Assembly: GCA_964463485.1 (NCBI GenBank)
Contig: CAYXDO010000032.1
Span: forward strand, 1-64,000
Source: CAYXDO01 sp964463485
GTDB taxonomy: Bacteria > Myxococcota > Kuafuiibacteriia > Kuafuiibacteriales > Kuafuiibacteriaceae
DNA length: 64,000 nucleotides
Direction: 5' to 3'
A model generated the notes under the pieces. The model saw only the letters and a program-made list of their open reading frames with translations. It had not been told where the DNA came from and did no database searches. Position numbers and translations under genes: made by a program. The stretch's first letter is position 1. Every line of letters begins with the position of its first letter. Positions 17,741 through 27,245 of the stretch are shown piece by piece.

Positions 17741-18456
17741 CCCAGGTTGTAGCGCACGATACACCAGATGGCTTTGAACCCATCTTTCATCCCGATCTTC
17801 TTTCCCTCTTCATACGTCCGACCGTAGTAGGAAATGCCGACCTCGTAGATGCGACATCCGAGCTTTGCGACCTTGGCCGTGATCTCGGGCTCGAACCCAA
17901 ACCGGTCCTCCTCGATTCGAACCCGGTCGATGACGTCCCGCGTGAAGAGTTTGTACCCAGTCTCCATGTCGGTCAGGTTGATGTCGCTGAACATGTTGGA
18001 CAGGGTCGTGAGCACTCGGTTCCCGACGTAGTGCCAGTAGTAAACAACGCGATGCGGCCCCGTGCCCGCAAAGCGTGAGCCAAAGACGACGTCGGCCTTT
18101 CCTTTCAGAATGGGCTCGAGCAGCAGCGGATATTGCTCCGGGTCGTACTCGAGGTCGGCGTCTTGAATCACCACGAAATCGCCGGTGACGGCAGCAAAAC
18201 CGGTCCGCAACGCGGCTCCTTTTCCACGATTCTCTGGATGATGAATGGCGCGGATAACCTCCGGATGGGCCGCCGCCAGCTCATCGACGAGCCGGCCCGT
18301 CGCGTCCGTCGAGCGATCGTCGACCAGAATGATCTCCTTTTTCATCGCGCCGAGGCCGACGGCCAGCACTCGATCCACGATCGACGCGATGGTGCCCTCT
18401 TCGTTGTAGGCCGGGATGACGATCGAGAGCTTCGAGGGTTCGGAGGCTTCGGACAT
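17734..18456 (-). CDS. Family 2 glycosyltransferase, dolichyl/polyprenyl-phosphate sugar synthase type
   Basis: 240 aa, soluble. GT-A fold motifs are in order: LSIVIPAYNEEGTIASIV at the start, EIILVDDRSTDATG, NRGKGAALRTGF, and the DxD-type QDADLEYDP. The short length and sequence pattern match polyprenyl-phosphate mannose/glucose synthases (DPM1-like), which load a sugar from a nucleotide donor onto a lipid carrier on the cytoplasmic face. It lies 101 bp downstream of the spermidine-synthase-like membrane gene and could supply lipid-linked sugar to GT-C enzymes such as those at 12149 and 20639. Its stop codon is embedded in repeat copy A. Confidence 0.92.
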   Translation of the reverse strand: MSEASEPSKLSIVIPAYNEEGTIASIVDRVLAVGLGAMKKEIILVDDRSTDATGRLVDELAAAHPEVIRAIHHPENRGKGAALRTGFAAVTGDFVVIQDADLEYDPEQYPLLLEPILKGKADVVFGSRFAGTGPHRVVYYWHYVGNRVLTTLSNMFSDINLTDMETGYKLFTRDVIDRVRIEEDRFGFEPEITAKVAKLGCRIYEVGISYYGRTYEEGKKIGMKDGFKAIWCIVRYNLGR

Positions 18457-18557
18457 GACTTTGGCTCGGGGGTCAACCTAGGAGGCCCCGAGCGCGCGGT
18501 CAATTCGTTGATCGTCGCCCAGGCGAGCTCGTCGAGGTCGAGGGCGGGTCTGGCGAT

Positions 18558-20642
18558 TTACGACGCGGGCTTAGACTCTCGCCGCTGGATGACGAGCAAC
18601 GAACCCAGATACAAACACAACGCGAGCAGCGTGAGCGCCTTCATCCCGACCCCCATGCCCAGGTACTCCAGCAACCCACCCAACACCGCGCCGCACAGGT
18701 TGGCGCCGAGCGCGGCGCTCGTGTTTTTCGAACGGCCGAGCCAGGTCGAGAAGATCAAACCAGCGAAAAAGATCGGGAGCGCGTAGAGCAACCCAGCGAT
18801 GATCGCGCGCGGGACGAGGTCGAACCGGTTGAGGACGCCGGCCGAGAGCGCCCAGATCCCGACCAGGCTCACCAACAGCAAGCCATACAGGGGTCCGGTC
18901 GCGAGCCGTCTGAAGCGCTCCACCGTGGTGTTCGCGAGCAAAATCATCAGCAGCACTCCGCCGATCACCGATGAATTCACGACCCAGGTCGAACCGAACA
19001 ACAGGCTGAGCTCGGTGACCATTCGCGTCTCGAGCAACATGAACCCCGCTCCCAACAAAAACATGTGCAGATCGAAGCGCGAGGCGGCCAGCGCCGGCCC
19101 GAAGGCCTTGCGAACAGCCACGAGCGCCGTCAACGCGATCAGGAACCCCACGAGGATGTAGGCCGCTGGCGTGGAGTCCGGGCGAAGGTACAGAAACGGC
19201 CAGTCGTCGGACGGAATGGGAATCGGCGGATCGGCGAGCTCCCGGTACCCCGCCGAAGGAAACAACCTGCGCACCGAGTCGAGGGTCAAAGTCCGACCCA
19301 CCATGAACGTGACTCCGTAGTTGTACCCGTGGCCGATGAGGATCGGATCGAGCCCGGTGGCTTCTTTCACCAGGCGCGCGAGTCGCTCTGTCATCCAGTC
19401 GCCGGCGAACACCGAAAACGAAATCGAAAGCACACCTCCCGGAGCCACGTGATTCCAGCCCGCTCGGACGCCCTCGAGCGTGTAGACGTAGTTGTCCAGG
19501 CGTAGGCTGGACATCGCCGAAAACATCGCGTGGGAGTCGAGGAGGCCGTAACACACCACGTCGAACACCTCGTCGCGTTGCTCGAAGAAGGCTCGCGCGT
19601 CATTGATCACCGCAGTCACCTTCGGGTCGTCGTACGGGCGCTCGGGATGAAGTGTCTTTCCCAGCCGCACGATTTCGGGGTCGATATCGACACTCACGAC
19701 TCTGTCGAAGCCCAAACGAACCGCGGCGGCCACGTCGTTCCCCGTTCCCGCGCCCACGACCATGGCCGAGCCGCGCTTCGGACTGACCCGAAACGGGAGC
19801 TCGTATGCCAGCCTCACTCGGTCTCGATGAGCCATTCGCGGATCGGCAAACGTGCTCGAGACGCTGAGATCCAAGATGAGTTGGTGGTAGTCGCGATTGA
19901 CGTTGAGCGCCCACTCCTTCTGCCCAGAAGGCGGCGGGCCCAGCGAACCGCCGGCGTCCTCGAGGTCGATCCGATTGTAAGGCGAGAACAAAGCGCCTCC
20001 GACAGAGTACCCGGCGGCCCCGAGCACGATGACCGCGGCGCCCGCGTTGAGGAGCGTGCGCCGAAGCAGCAAGAGAGGAACGACGCCGAGCGCGAACCAA
20101 ACCGGGGAAGGCAAGCTCGCCCACGCGGCCATACTCATCGCGACCACGCCGGAGACCGACCCGATGATGTCGTACCGGTACGCTCGAAGCGGAGGGAGCT
20201 CGGAGAAGAGCCACCCAAACGGGATTCCAAGCCCCACGAACACGATCGCTACGGCCCAGAAGCACAGGAGGACCAGCCCGCACCCGCGGATGAAGCCCCA
20301 GTTGTCGGCGTCGGACCCCGCCCAGAAGTGCATGGCAGGGTCAGGGACGACGAAGTGAACGAAGCCGAGGAGATCGGAGAGGGAGAGCACCGCGACCACG
20401 ACGGCGAGGATGGGGAGAGTCGCCGCGAACCAGTGGGGTTTGGTACGTCCGAGGGCGGCGCCGAGGCCGATCCCGAGGAACGCCGCGATCAGCACGAGGT
20501 TGGAGAAATACGCGGCGACTCTGACCTGAGTGCCGACCCACCGAATCATCGCGAGCTCGAGCGTGAGGACGGCGAAGGCGGTGAGGAACATCCTCAGCTC
20601 GTCACGCTTCACCACCGAGGCGGAAAATGGGGTCGTATTCAT
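18558..20642 (-). CDS. Membrane protein with internal spermidine-synthase-like methyltransferase fold
   Basis: The frame continues to 20849, but the Arg-rich upstream part is an artefact; ATG at 20640-20642 gives 694 aa and overlaps the previous stop by 4 bp (ATGA). About seven N-terminal helices, then a soluble Rossmann part with VVGAGTGNDVAAAVRLG and VVSVDIDPEIVRLGKTLHP (SAM or dcSAM-binding loop), then about six more helices. Such TM-SpeE-TM proteins are widespread but poorly characterised; aminopropyl transfer is not proven for them. It sits between a YfhO-like protein and GT2, suggesting a role in envelope glycan or lipid modification. Confidence 0.85.
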   Translation of the reverse strand: MNTTPFSASVVKRDELRMFLTAFAVLTLELAMIRWVGTQVRVAAYFSNLVLIAAFLGIGLGAALGRTKPHWFAATLPILAVVVAVLSLSDLLGFVHFVVPDPAMHFWAGSDADNWGFIRGCGLVLLCFWAVAIVFVGLGIPFGWLFSELPPLRAYRYDIIGSVSGVVAMSMAAWASLPSPVWFALGVVPLLLLRRTLLNAGAAVIVLGAAGYSVGGALFSPYNRIDLEDAGGSLGPPPSGQKEWALNVNRDYHQLILDLSVSSTFADPRMAHRDRVRLAYELPFRVSPKRGSAMVVGAGTGNDVAAAVRLGFDRVVSVDIDPEIVRLGKTLHPERPYDDPKVTAVINDARAFFEQRDEVFDVVCYGLLDSHAMFSAMSSLRLDNYVYTLEGVRAGWNHVAPGGVLSISFSVFAGDWMTERLARLVKEATGLDPILIGHGYNYGVTFMVGRTLTLDSVRRLFPSAGYRELADPPIPIPSDDWPFLYLRPDSTPAAYILVGFLIALTALVAVRKAFGPALAASRFDLHMFLLGAGFMLLETRMVTELSLLFGSTWVVNSSVIGGVLLMILLANTTVERFRRLATGPLYGLLLVSLVGIWALSAGVLNRFDLVPRAIIAGLLYALPIFFAGLIFSTWLGRSKNTSAALGANLCGAVLGGLLEYLGMGVGMKALTLLALCLYLGSLLVIQRRESKPAS

Positions 20643-23026
20643 CGGGAGCCTCGCGTTCGTCGGCGGGACCAGATACTCAGGACGAGGAGGAGAGCCGTAG
20701 CGCCCGCGCTCATGAAGCGGCCGAGCCTGAAGGACTCCGGCAGGTATTCGAGTCGAACCAGGTGCGTACCTTCGGGCACGGGAACGCCGATCAGGGTCCC
20801 GTCGACGACGACGGCATCCACTCGCAGCTCGTCGACGGTCGCTCGCCACCCAGGGTCGAAGGTCTGGGTGACGACCAGGAGCGCGGGTCGATCGGCGGTC
20901 ACGGAGAGCTCGAGCAGGCCGGAGCGTTCGAGGTCGACGGTGACTCGGCCCTCTCCGAGCGGAGGACTCAGGCGGACCGCGCCGGGGCTCACGACCGCGA
21001 CCGTTGGGGCGGTCGAGGTGAGTACGGCCAAGTCAGAGCTCTCGATGATACCAGTGGCCAGTCCAACCTTGGGTCGCGTGTTTTCGATGGCGAAGATACT
21101 CAGCGGAGGCCCACGCCAGATGGGTACGCGATCGAGGAAGCGGAGGCCGAAAAAGGACTCGCCGGTGGCTTCGACGAGCATCGCGTCGGCTCCGAGTCGG
21201 GCGAGCAATCGGAGGCGTCCAGGCTCGTCGGCCTTCGAAAACTGCTCGGCAAAAGAGACCCAGCGCTTCGACCGAAAGTCGTCGTAGTCGAGGTCGAGCG
21301 AGTAGGAGACGCCGTTCATCATGCCAAAGCCGGGTCCGAGCCTCTGCGCCGTGTACAGCGTGTTGTCGAGTTGGGTGACCCAGGGCGGAGCCTCCGGGCC
21401 GCGGTGCTCTTCGTAGAGAAAAATGCGCGGGGACTCGAAGTGGCGCTCGATCCGTTCGAGCGCGGGCGGACGAGCGAGAAGAGCCGGGGGCCCCGCCGGA
21501 ACCACCGGCCTTCCCGCGATCGCCAAGTCGGCCGCCACGACGAAGAAGAGTAGGCCGAAGGGTCCGCGCGCCTGCGAATGTCGCAGCCAGTACGAGAGCG
21601 CCGCCCCGCCGGCCACGGAGAAGAAGGCGCCATGAGCTACCGAGCGCCAGAGAAGCCGCCGCGCGACCTCGACCGGCATTCCGGAAATCACGTCCGCAGA
21701 AGTCACGGAGGGAACCCAGCTCGCCACCGAGAGCGCCGCGACCGCGACCAGGACCGGACCAAGCCAAGCGAGCCTCCTCAGAGACGCGGCGTACGCCGGT
21801 TCACTCTCGACGGCGGTGACGGCGAGCGCGGCGCAGCACGCCGCCGAGATCGCCACGCCGAGCCAGAGCTTCTCGGGGTAGCGGGCCGATGAGAGCAACG
21901 GCACCTTGCTGAGCAACTCATACCCGGGCAGGAATCGACCCAGCGAAAGGAGCGCGAACAGCAAGAGGAGCCCAAACGCTCGACGTGACTGCTCGACCCT
22001 CGCCCCGACGGCAAAGACTCCGGCGAGCGAAGCCCCTAAGTACAGAGAGGCAAGGAAGAGCTCGTTGCCGTCGGAGGTAAATACGATTCGCTTCGACCAC
22101 TGCTCACCAGCGAGCCCAGGGAGAAAGGCCTCGAGCGTGCGGAACGGCAGCACCGAGTGTCTGGCCTTGTGGACGAATGCCAAACCCGCCCCGCGAGCCC
22201 CATCCAGAATCAGCTCCGCTCGCGGCAAGATTTGAATGGCCCCAAGACCCACCGCGAGGACCGCGGCCGCTCCCAACCCAGCCCAGGCCTTTTTGGGCGC
22301 CGAGCGCAGACGGTGCCCCGCCAAACCCACGAAACACAGAAACTCGGCGAGAATGAAAAAGGGGTCGGAGATCGGGCCGGCCAGACCGAGCACGACGGCC
22401 AATACACTCACCCTACCGAAGCTAGGTCGATCGAGGACGCGGATCGCCAAAAACAGAATCAGAGGTGCCACCGACGAACCAGCGACGTGGGCGCACAGGT
22501 TGTTGAATGAGAGCAGGGGGCCAGACAGGGCAAAGGTCAGTCCCCCCAACGAGGCGCCGGACCGGCTCGCGCCGAGTGATCTCGCCAGACCAAATGCTCC
22601 GAAGAAACCCAAGACATAGTGTCCGTAAATCATCACGTCATAGAGCTGATGGAGGTCGAACGGCAGCCAGAGCAGCGCCAACGGTGGCCATAGCGCCAAT
22701 GAGTTGGGGTCGGCAAGGAGCGGCGTCCCGTTCCCCGCGCGTGCGTCCCACAGCGGCCAGCGCCCCTCCCGGTACGCCTCCGCGACCGCGAACGTCAGTC
22801 GCCGAAAGAGCAGAAAGTGGTCCCGAAAGAACAAGAGCTTCGGGCCGAGCGCATCCGCAAACACCCACAGCGACGCGCCCAGAGCCAAGAACCAAAGGAT
22901 GCCGAACGGACGACGCTCGTTTGGCTCGGCCGCCCGCAAGGCGATGGTGGATATCACGCGCCCACGACGACGGGAAGCACCCGAACATGCTCCGAGCGGC
23001 CCCGAGCGGCCCCCCGAGAATCCCAT
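20639..23026 (-). CDS. YfhO-like multi-spanning membrane protein (putative glycosyltransferase)
   Basis: 795 aa with a dozen or so predicted helices and a C-terminal periplasmic beta-rich domain (DRPALLVVTQTFDPGWRATV is the typical YfhO ending). The early loop LFFRDHFLLFRRLTFAVAEA and YREGRWPLWDARAGNGTPLL is also characteristic. YfhO proteins are GT-C-like enzymes implicated in glycosylating lipoteichoic acid or other envelope polymers. The true start may be the GTG at 22957 (VISTIALRAAEPNERRP). Its stop overlaps the next gene by 4 bp, so the two are coupled. Confidence 0.85.
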   Translation of the reverse strand: MGFSGGRSGPLGACSGASRRRGRVISTIALRAAEPNERRPFGILWFLALGASLWVFADALGPKLLFFRDHFLLFRRLTFAVAEAYREGRWPLWDARAGNGTPLLADPNSLALWPPLALLWLPFDLHQLYDVMIYGHYVLGFFGAFGLARSLGASRSGASLGGLTFALSGPLLSFNNLCAHVAGSSVAPLILFLAIRVLDRPSFGRVSVLAVVLGLAGPISDPFFILAEFLCFVGLAGHRLRSAPKKAWAGLGAAAVLAVGLGAIQILPRAELILDGARGAGLAFVHKARHSVLPFRTLEAFLPGLAGEQWSKRIVFTSDGNELFLASLYLGASLAGVFAVGARVEQSRRAFGLLLLFALLSLGRFLPGYELLSKVPLLSSARYPEKLWLGVAISAACCAALAVTAVESEPAYAASLRRLAWLGPVLVAVAALSVASWVPSVTSADVISGMPVEVARRLLWRSVAHGAFFSVAGGAALSYWLRHSQARGPFGLLFFVVAADLAIAGRPVVPAGPPALLARPPALERIERHFESPRIFLYEEHRGPEAPPWVTQLDNTLYTAQRLGPGFGMMNGVSYSLDLDYDDFRSKRWVSFAEQFSKADEPGRLRLLARLGADAMLVEATGESFFGLRFLDRVPIWRGPPLSIFAIENTRPKVGLATGIIESSDLAVLTSTAPTVAVVSPGAVRLSPPLGEGRVTVDLERSGLLELSVTADRPALLVVTQTFDPGWRATVDELRVDAVVVDGTLIGVPVPEGTHLVRLEYLPESFRLGRFMSAGATALLLVLSIWSRRRTRGSR

Positions 23027-23113
23027 GTTTGGTGGCCGTCACCCGCCCTGTGCTCGCCCGAACCACCCGCCACAACGCTCGGACTCGGACCGAAATTGCG
23101 ATACGCTGAGAAC

Positions 23114-24985
23114 GTGAACGCTTCGCGTCTCGTGCCGATCGCAGCTGCCGCAGCGCTCGCAACGCTCGCGAAACTCGGCACAGCTCACGCCGAAACGCTG
23201 GTTCCGGGCCCTTCCGATCCGGGTTTCGACCAGGCCCTGCTCGACAAGGCGGATGCCTTCGTCGTGCAGATTCACGAGCTCTTGACTCTACCCATCCCGT
23301 TCGGGCTCGACGCCTTCGTGTCGCGTCCCGAAGACCAGGAGCTCATCAATGAGTTCTTCGCTGCGAAGCAGACGAGCTTCACGCGGTTTGCGGGCCGACA
23401 CCCGTTCGACCTCATCGAACAGTATGATGACTATGCCCACGCGGCGATCTTCGGAGGGCTCCAAGTCGCCGGCGACGCGTTCCGCTACGCGGTGCTGCGA
23501 GATCAAGGAGCGCCCGAAGAGCAAGTCAGCCGCGCCCGAGCGATCTACCTGCGAAATCTCGACGCGCTCGACTGGTTCGTCCGCGTCACCGGAGTGCCCG
23601 GTGTCGTGGCTCGAGGCATTCGCAGAACTCAGTCCCAGGCCGGCGAGCCGCCCGTCCCCGGCGCTCTGCCCGAGCTCGTCCCGCTCTTCGACGAGTCGGG
23701 AGCTCCGCTGCCAAAATACAAGGGTCCAACCTGGCGCGCCGATCAATCCGGCGAGCTCCCCTTCCTGATTTGGCTCGACGACGCGTCCCGAGACACCTTC
23801 GACGGCTACGTCTTCGCGCTCGGCATCTCTTACGACGTAGGCGCCGGCGATCCGACCATTCCGAGCGAAAAGCTCGAGCTCCTGAGCCAACACGCGCGCG
23901 ACATCGGACGAAGACTCATCGAGACGTCCGAGGTCGCCGACGGCGTCGAGATCGACTTGGTGTTACGCGACGCCGACGGCCGACCCACGACCTACCACGC
24001 GTTCTCGGCCGAGGAAGTCCTCGAGGGGATCGTCGGTGTAGACGGGTCGAACGGCTTCAACGCGGTGATGGGTCTCGGAATGCTCCGTACTCTCTACCAC
24101 GTGAGCGGCGACCCCGAGCTCTGGGATCACTACCGAGACGAGCTCGTCGCGAAGCGAGATTTCTTCGGAGTCATGGAGCGCGCCTTGAAGAGTACGCTCT
24201 ACTTCGGAGAGATGACCAACTACTCACAAGTGAACATGGCGTTCATGGCCATTTACGGCTTGCTGCGGTACGAAAACGACCCGGTCTTGGCCGCGAGAGT
24301 TCGTCGAATCTTGGAAGCGGAGGTCTACGACGCGGGTAAAGATCGCGATCCGCGAGGGCTCGGTCAGACCTTCTTCGACTTCATCTTCGCGGCTTTCCGC
24401 TCCGAGGGTTCGACGGGAATCGGGCGCGAAGCGATCGAGGAGGGCTTCGCGACGCTCCGCGGACATCCAGCTCCCCCTTACTGGGACGGCTGGGTCGAGA
24501 ACTGCGACCCGATGGAGATCGACTCGCTCGAGTGTGAGCTCGTGACCGGTAAGAAGGTGAGACTGTCGCCGCGAAAAGGATACGGCGACCGAGTCGTCGC
24601 GGTCGAGCCGCTGCCGATCGAAGCCCGGCCCCCAAGCGACTTCAGTTGGAGATCGGACCCTCACGCGGTGAACGGCGGAGGAAAGAGCCGACTGAACCCA
24701 GGCGGCGACTTTCACGGAGCTTATTGGATGGGTCGGTTCATGAAAGCGAGCACGTCGGGCCTCGAGAACATCTCCCCCAACGCCCGCGGTGCGCCCACCG
24801 AGGAAGGTTGCGCCTGTCGCTGCGGCGCGTCCGGCTCTGGCGTGTCGGGGTCGGGCGCGGCGTGGCTCGTGCTCGGCTGGGCCGTGAGCGCGCGGGTTCG
24901 GCGAAGGAAAAAGCTCCCACCGAATCAGTCCTGCCACCACTCTCCTGGAACCAAGAAGAGCGCGACTCCAGCGACGATTCGGTAG
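23114..24985 (+). CDS. Secreted protein with MYXO-CTERM-like sorting tail
   Basis: The GTG at 23114 gives a good signal peptide (NASRLVPIAAAAALATLAKL, cleavage after AHA); the frame extends upstream to 22817 but without signal features. The 623-aa product is largely helical with conserved-looking aromatic patches and no recognised domain. Near the C-terminus, GCACRCGASGSG, a hydrophobic stretch AAWLVLGWAV and the basic cluster RVRRRKK form a MYXO-CTERM-like tripartite tail, predicted to be cut by a myxosortase and attached to the outer surface. Unusually, about 24 further residues follow the basic cluster. The last 61 bp overlap the convergent uppP gene. Confidence 0.85.
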   Translation: MNASRLVPIAAAAALATLAKLGTAHAETLVPGPSDPGFDQALLDKADAFVVQIHELLTLPIPFGLDAFVSRPEDQELINEFFAAKQTSFTRFAGRHPFDLIEQYDDYAHAAIFGGLQVAGDAFRYAVLRDQGAPEEQVSRARAIYLRNLDALDWFVRVTGVPGVVARGIRRTQSQAGEPPVPGALPELVPLFDESGAPLPKYKGPTWRADQSGELPFLIWLDDASRDTFDGYVFALGISYDVGAGDPTIPSEKLELLSQHARDIGRRLIETSEVADGVEIDLVLRDADGRPTTYHAFSAEEVLEGIVGVDGSNGFNAVMGLGMLRTLYHVSGDPELWDHYRDELVAKRDFFGVMERALKSTLYFGEMTNYSQVNMAFMAIYGLLRYENDPVLAARVRRILEAEVYDAGKDRDPRGLGQTFFDFIFAAFRSEGSTGIGREAIEEGFATLRGHPAPPYWDGWVENCDPMEIDSLECELVTGKKVRLSPRKGYGDRVVAVEPLPIEARPPSDFSWRSDPHAVNGGGKSRLNPGGDFHGAYWMGRFMKASTSGLENISPNARGAPTEEGCACRCGASGSGVSGSGAAWLVLGWAVSARVRRRKKLPPNQSCHHSPGTKKSATPATIR

Positions 24986-25731
24986 ATCGCGAAGCTCCGA
25001 AACGTGTGAGTTTGCACGAAGCGGAGGAGCCACCGTACGGTGAGCCAGGCGACTCCGAAGCTCACGATCATACCCACGACGAAAGAGGCTCCTGCGCCGT
25101 CCAGCTCGTCGCGGAACTTCAAGAGCTCGTAAGCAGAGGCCGCGGTCATCGTCGGGATGGCGAGATAAAACGAGAAGAGCGTCGCGGTGGGTCGATCCAG
25201 CCGAACGGCGAGCCCGCCGAGGATCGTGGACGCGCTGCGACTCATCCCTGGCCACAACGACAGGCACTGGGCAAAGCCGATCGCGACGGCTTGTTTGGTG
25301 GTGACTTGGTCGAGCTGGGTAACTCTCTGGTAGCTCGACAGCCCAGGGCGGCTCGGTCGGTCGAGGACGAGAATGGCGATTCCTCCGAGGATCCACGCCG
25401 CGCACACGCCTTCGGGATTCTTGAGCAGCCCCGAGATGAGATCGTGGAGGAGCAGCCCGAGCACCGCGCTCGGAATGAAAGCGAGGACGAGCTTCGTACC
25501 CAGCGCGGCGAGCGGATCGAGCCCTCGTTGGGCGAGCCCTCGAATTTCGGTGAATCGGTCCACGATCACCGCGAGGACTGCGCCGAATTGAATCACCACG
25601 AGGAAGGGCTCGCGCCACGCGGGAGAGAAGCCGAGCAAGCCAGAGGCGACGACGAGGTGTCCCGTGCTCGAGACGGGCAGGAATTCCGTGAGGCCTTCGA
25701 GGACCGCGAGGAGAATGACGGCGAGCATCAT
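24925..25731 (-). CDS. uppP: Undecaprenyl-diphosphate phosphatase UppP (BacA)
   Basis: 268 aa, eight helices. Both active-site regions are intact: EGLTEFLPVSSTGHL at residue 12 and PGMSRSASTILGGLAVRLDR in the middle. UppP dephosphorylates undecaprenyl pyrophosphate, recycling the lipid carrier used for peptidoglycan and O-antigen. It is monocistronic here, converging with the MYXO-CTERM gene (61-bp 3' overlap). Confidence 0.96.
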   Translation of the reverse strand: MMLAVILLAVLEGLTEFLPVSSTGHLVVASGLLGFSPAWREPFLVVIQFGAVLAVIVDRFTEIRGLAQRGLDPLAALGTKLVLAFIPSAVLGLLLHDLISGLLKNPEGVCAAWILGGIAILVLDRPSRPGLSSYQRVTQLDQVTTKQAVAIGFAQCLSLWPGMSRSASTILGGLAVRLDRPTATLFSFYLAIPTMTAASAYELLKFRDELDGAGASFVVGMIVSFGVAWLTVRWLLRFVQTHTFRSFAIYRIVAGVALFLVPGEWWQD

Positions 25732-25812
25732 CTGAGGCCAAGGTCCTTAGCGAGGCGGGCGGCCAGCGTCTACTTTCGTGGCGCGCTCGACTTCGCGCTC
25801 GGGCAACCTTGA

Positions 25813-27189
25813 TCAGATCAAACGATTAGCCAGACCGAGGAGCGTGCCGAGCGCGAACGCGAGCGCGGCGAACAAAACCGACCTTGGATCGGCTGATTTG
25901 GGCTCGGGCGGCGGCGGCGGGGCTTGGGGCCGAGGAAGTGGGATTTCGATGGCGCGGACCCGCGACTTACTCCCGAGTATCTCGACCTGGGACGATCGCG
26001 CCCTGAGTTGCCAGTGAGCTGCGGAGAGGGCCTGCGAGAGCGCCTGAGTTGTCGGCCAGCGGTTCTCGGGCTTCTTTGCGAGCCCCCGCATGATCACCTC
26101 GTCGAGCAGAGGTGTGTCGGCGCCGACTTCGGAGGGCTTTGGCGGGAGCGCGGCGAGGATTTGGGAGACGACCACGTCGAGCTTGTTGGACGTGGAGAAG
26201 GGCTGAACGCCCGTCAGCATCTCGTACATGACGAGCGAAGCGCCGTACACGTCGGTGCGCTGGTCGATAGGTTGGGCGAGGACTTGCTCGGGGGCGAGGT
26301 AGGCGGGCGTTCCGATGACGGTCCCCTCGGCCGAGAGCTTGGAGACTCCTTCGACCTGGGCCATTCCGAAGTCGAGGAGCTTCAGGCGCGTGATCGCGTC
26401 GGCGGTCCTCGCGAGGAACACGTTGGCGGGCTTCAGATCGCGATGGACGACCCCGAGGGCGTGGGCGGCGCTGAGTGCGCTGCAGAGCTGAGTTCCGAGA
26501 TCGATGACGAGGTCGGCGGGGAGGCGTCCGGTTCGGAGTCGTGAGTGGAGGTCGATACCCGCGAGGAGCTCCATGACCATGAAGGGACGGCCATCGAGTG
26601 TTTCGTCGAGGTCGAGCACTTCGATGATGGAAGGGTGTCGAAGCCGGGAGAGGGCGCGGGCTTCGCGCCGTAGGCGCTCGGCTTGTCGCTCGCTGCCGTC
26701 GGGAGACAAGACCTTGATGGCGACCGGACGATCGAGGGCGGTGTGTTGAGCCTCGTAGACGGTCGCCGTTCCTCCCGAGCCGATCTTCTGAGTTATGCGA
26801 TAGCGGGCGGGTATCTCGTCTCGCTTGGGTGGGGCACGGACGCGCGGCTCGCGAACGTCGCCGACCTCCGGCTCGCGCTCCTTGGAGAGAGCTTGGACCA
26901 GCGCGAACGCGGACGTACTCTCTTCTCTTGGTCGCTCCTGGTAGGGTACGGGCAGGTCGAGCGAATCGTAAGAAGGACGAACGTCCGACTCAGCCTCGTC
27001 CTCGTCCTCTTCCGCCTTGCGTAAGTCGAACCCAGGAGACGTGTTGGCGTCGAGAGCCTCGAAGTTTGGCGCTACGCCTGGCTTGCCAGACAACTCGGAC
27101 AGCCTGCCAGACACCTCGGGGCCGGAGGGCGGAGCCCCCGGCGGAGACGAGTCCGAAGGTGACGGGCCCGTGCTGGCCACCGTGACCAC
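25813..27189 (-). CDS. Hanks-type serine/threonine protein kinase
   Basis: 458 aa. A disordered Pro/Glu-rich N-terminus (1-128) precedes a complete kinase domain (about 129-395): glycine loop IGSGGTATVYEA, ATP-binding Lys in VAIKVL (159), HRDLKPAN (249-256), DFG (273-275) and GTPAYLAPEQ. The C-terminal end is a Pro-rich linker followed by one membrane helix (SVLFAALAFALGTLLGLAN), so the kinase is tail-anchored facing the cytoplasm. All catalytic residues are present. No obvious partner gene is adjacent. Confidence 0.94.
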   Translation of the reverse strand: MVTVASTGPSPSDSSPPGAPPSGPEVSGRLSELSGKPGVAPNFEALDANTSPGFDLRKAEEDEDEAESDVRPSYDSLDLPVPYQERPREESTSAFALVQALSKEREPEVGDVREPRVRAPPKRDEIPARYRITQKIGSGGTATVYEAQHTALDRPVAIKVLSPDGSERQAERLRREARALSRLRHPSIIEVLDLDETLDGRPFMVMELLAGIDLHSRLRTGRLPADLVIDLGTQLCSALSAAHALGVVHRDLKPANVFLARTADAITRLKLLDFGMAQVEGVSKLSAEGTVIGTPAYLAPEQVLAQPIDQRTDVYGASLVMYEMLTGVQPFSTSNKLDVVVSQILAALPPKPSEVGADTPLLDEVIMRGLAKKPENRWPTTQALSQALSAAHWQLRARSSQVEILGSKSRVRAIEIPLPRPQAPPPPPEPKSADPRSVLFAALAFALGTLLGLANRLI

Positions 27190-27245
27190 TGTACCGCACC
27201 CCGACAGTGCTAGCTACAGGCCACGGGCGGCCACCTTTGAACACC

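Noticed and set aside
19530..21287. 585-codon plus-strand frame opposite the spermidine-synthase-like and YfhO genes
   Set aside because: Charged shadow composition without motifs; the minus-strand genes have clear membrane and SAM-binding segments.
24224..25741. 505-codon minus-strand frame across the MYXO-CTERM and uppP genes
   Set aside because: Arg/Pro/His-rich shadow; both overlapped genes have recognisable domains in other frames.
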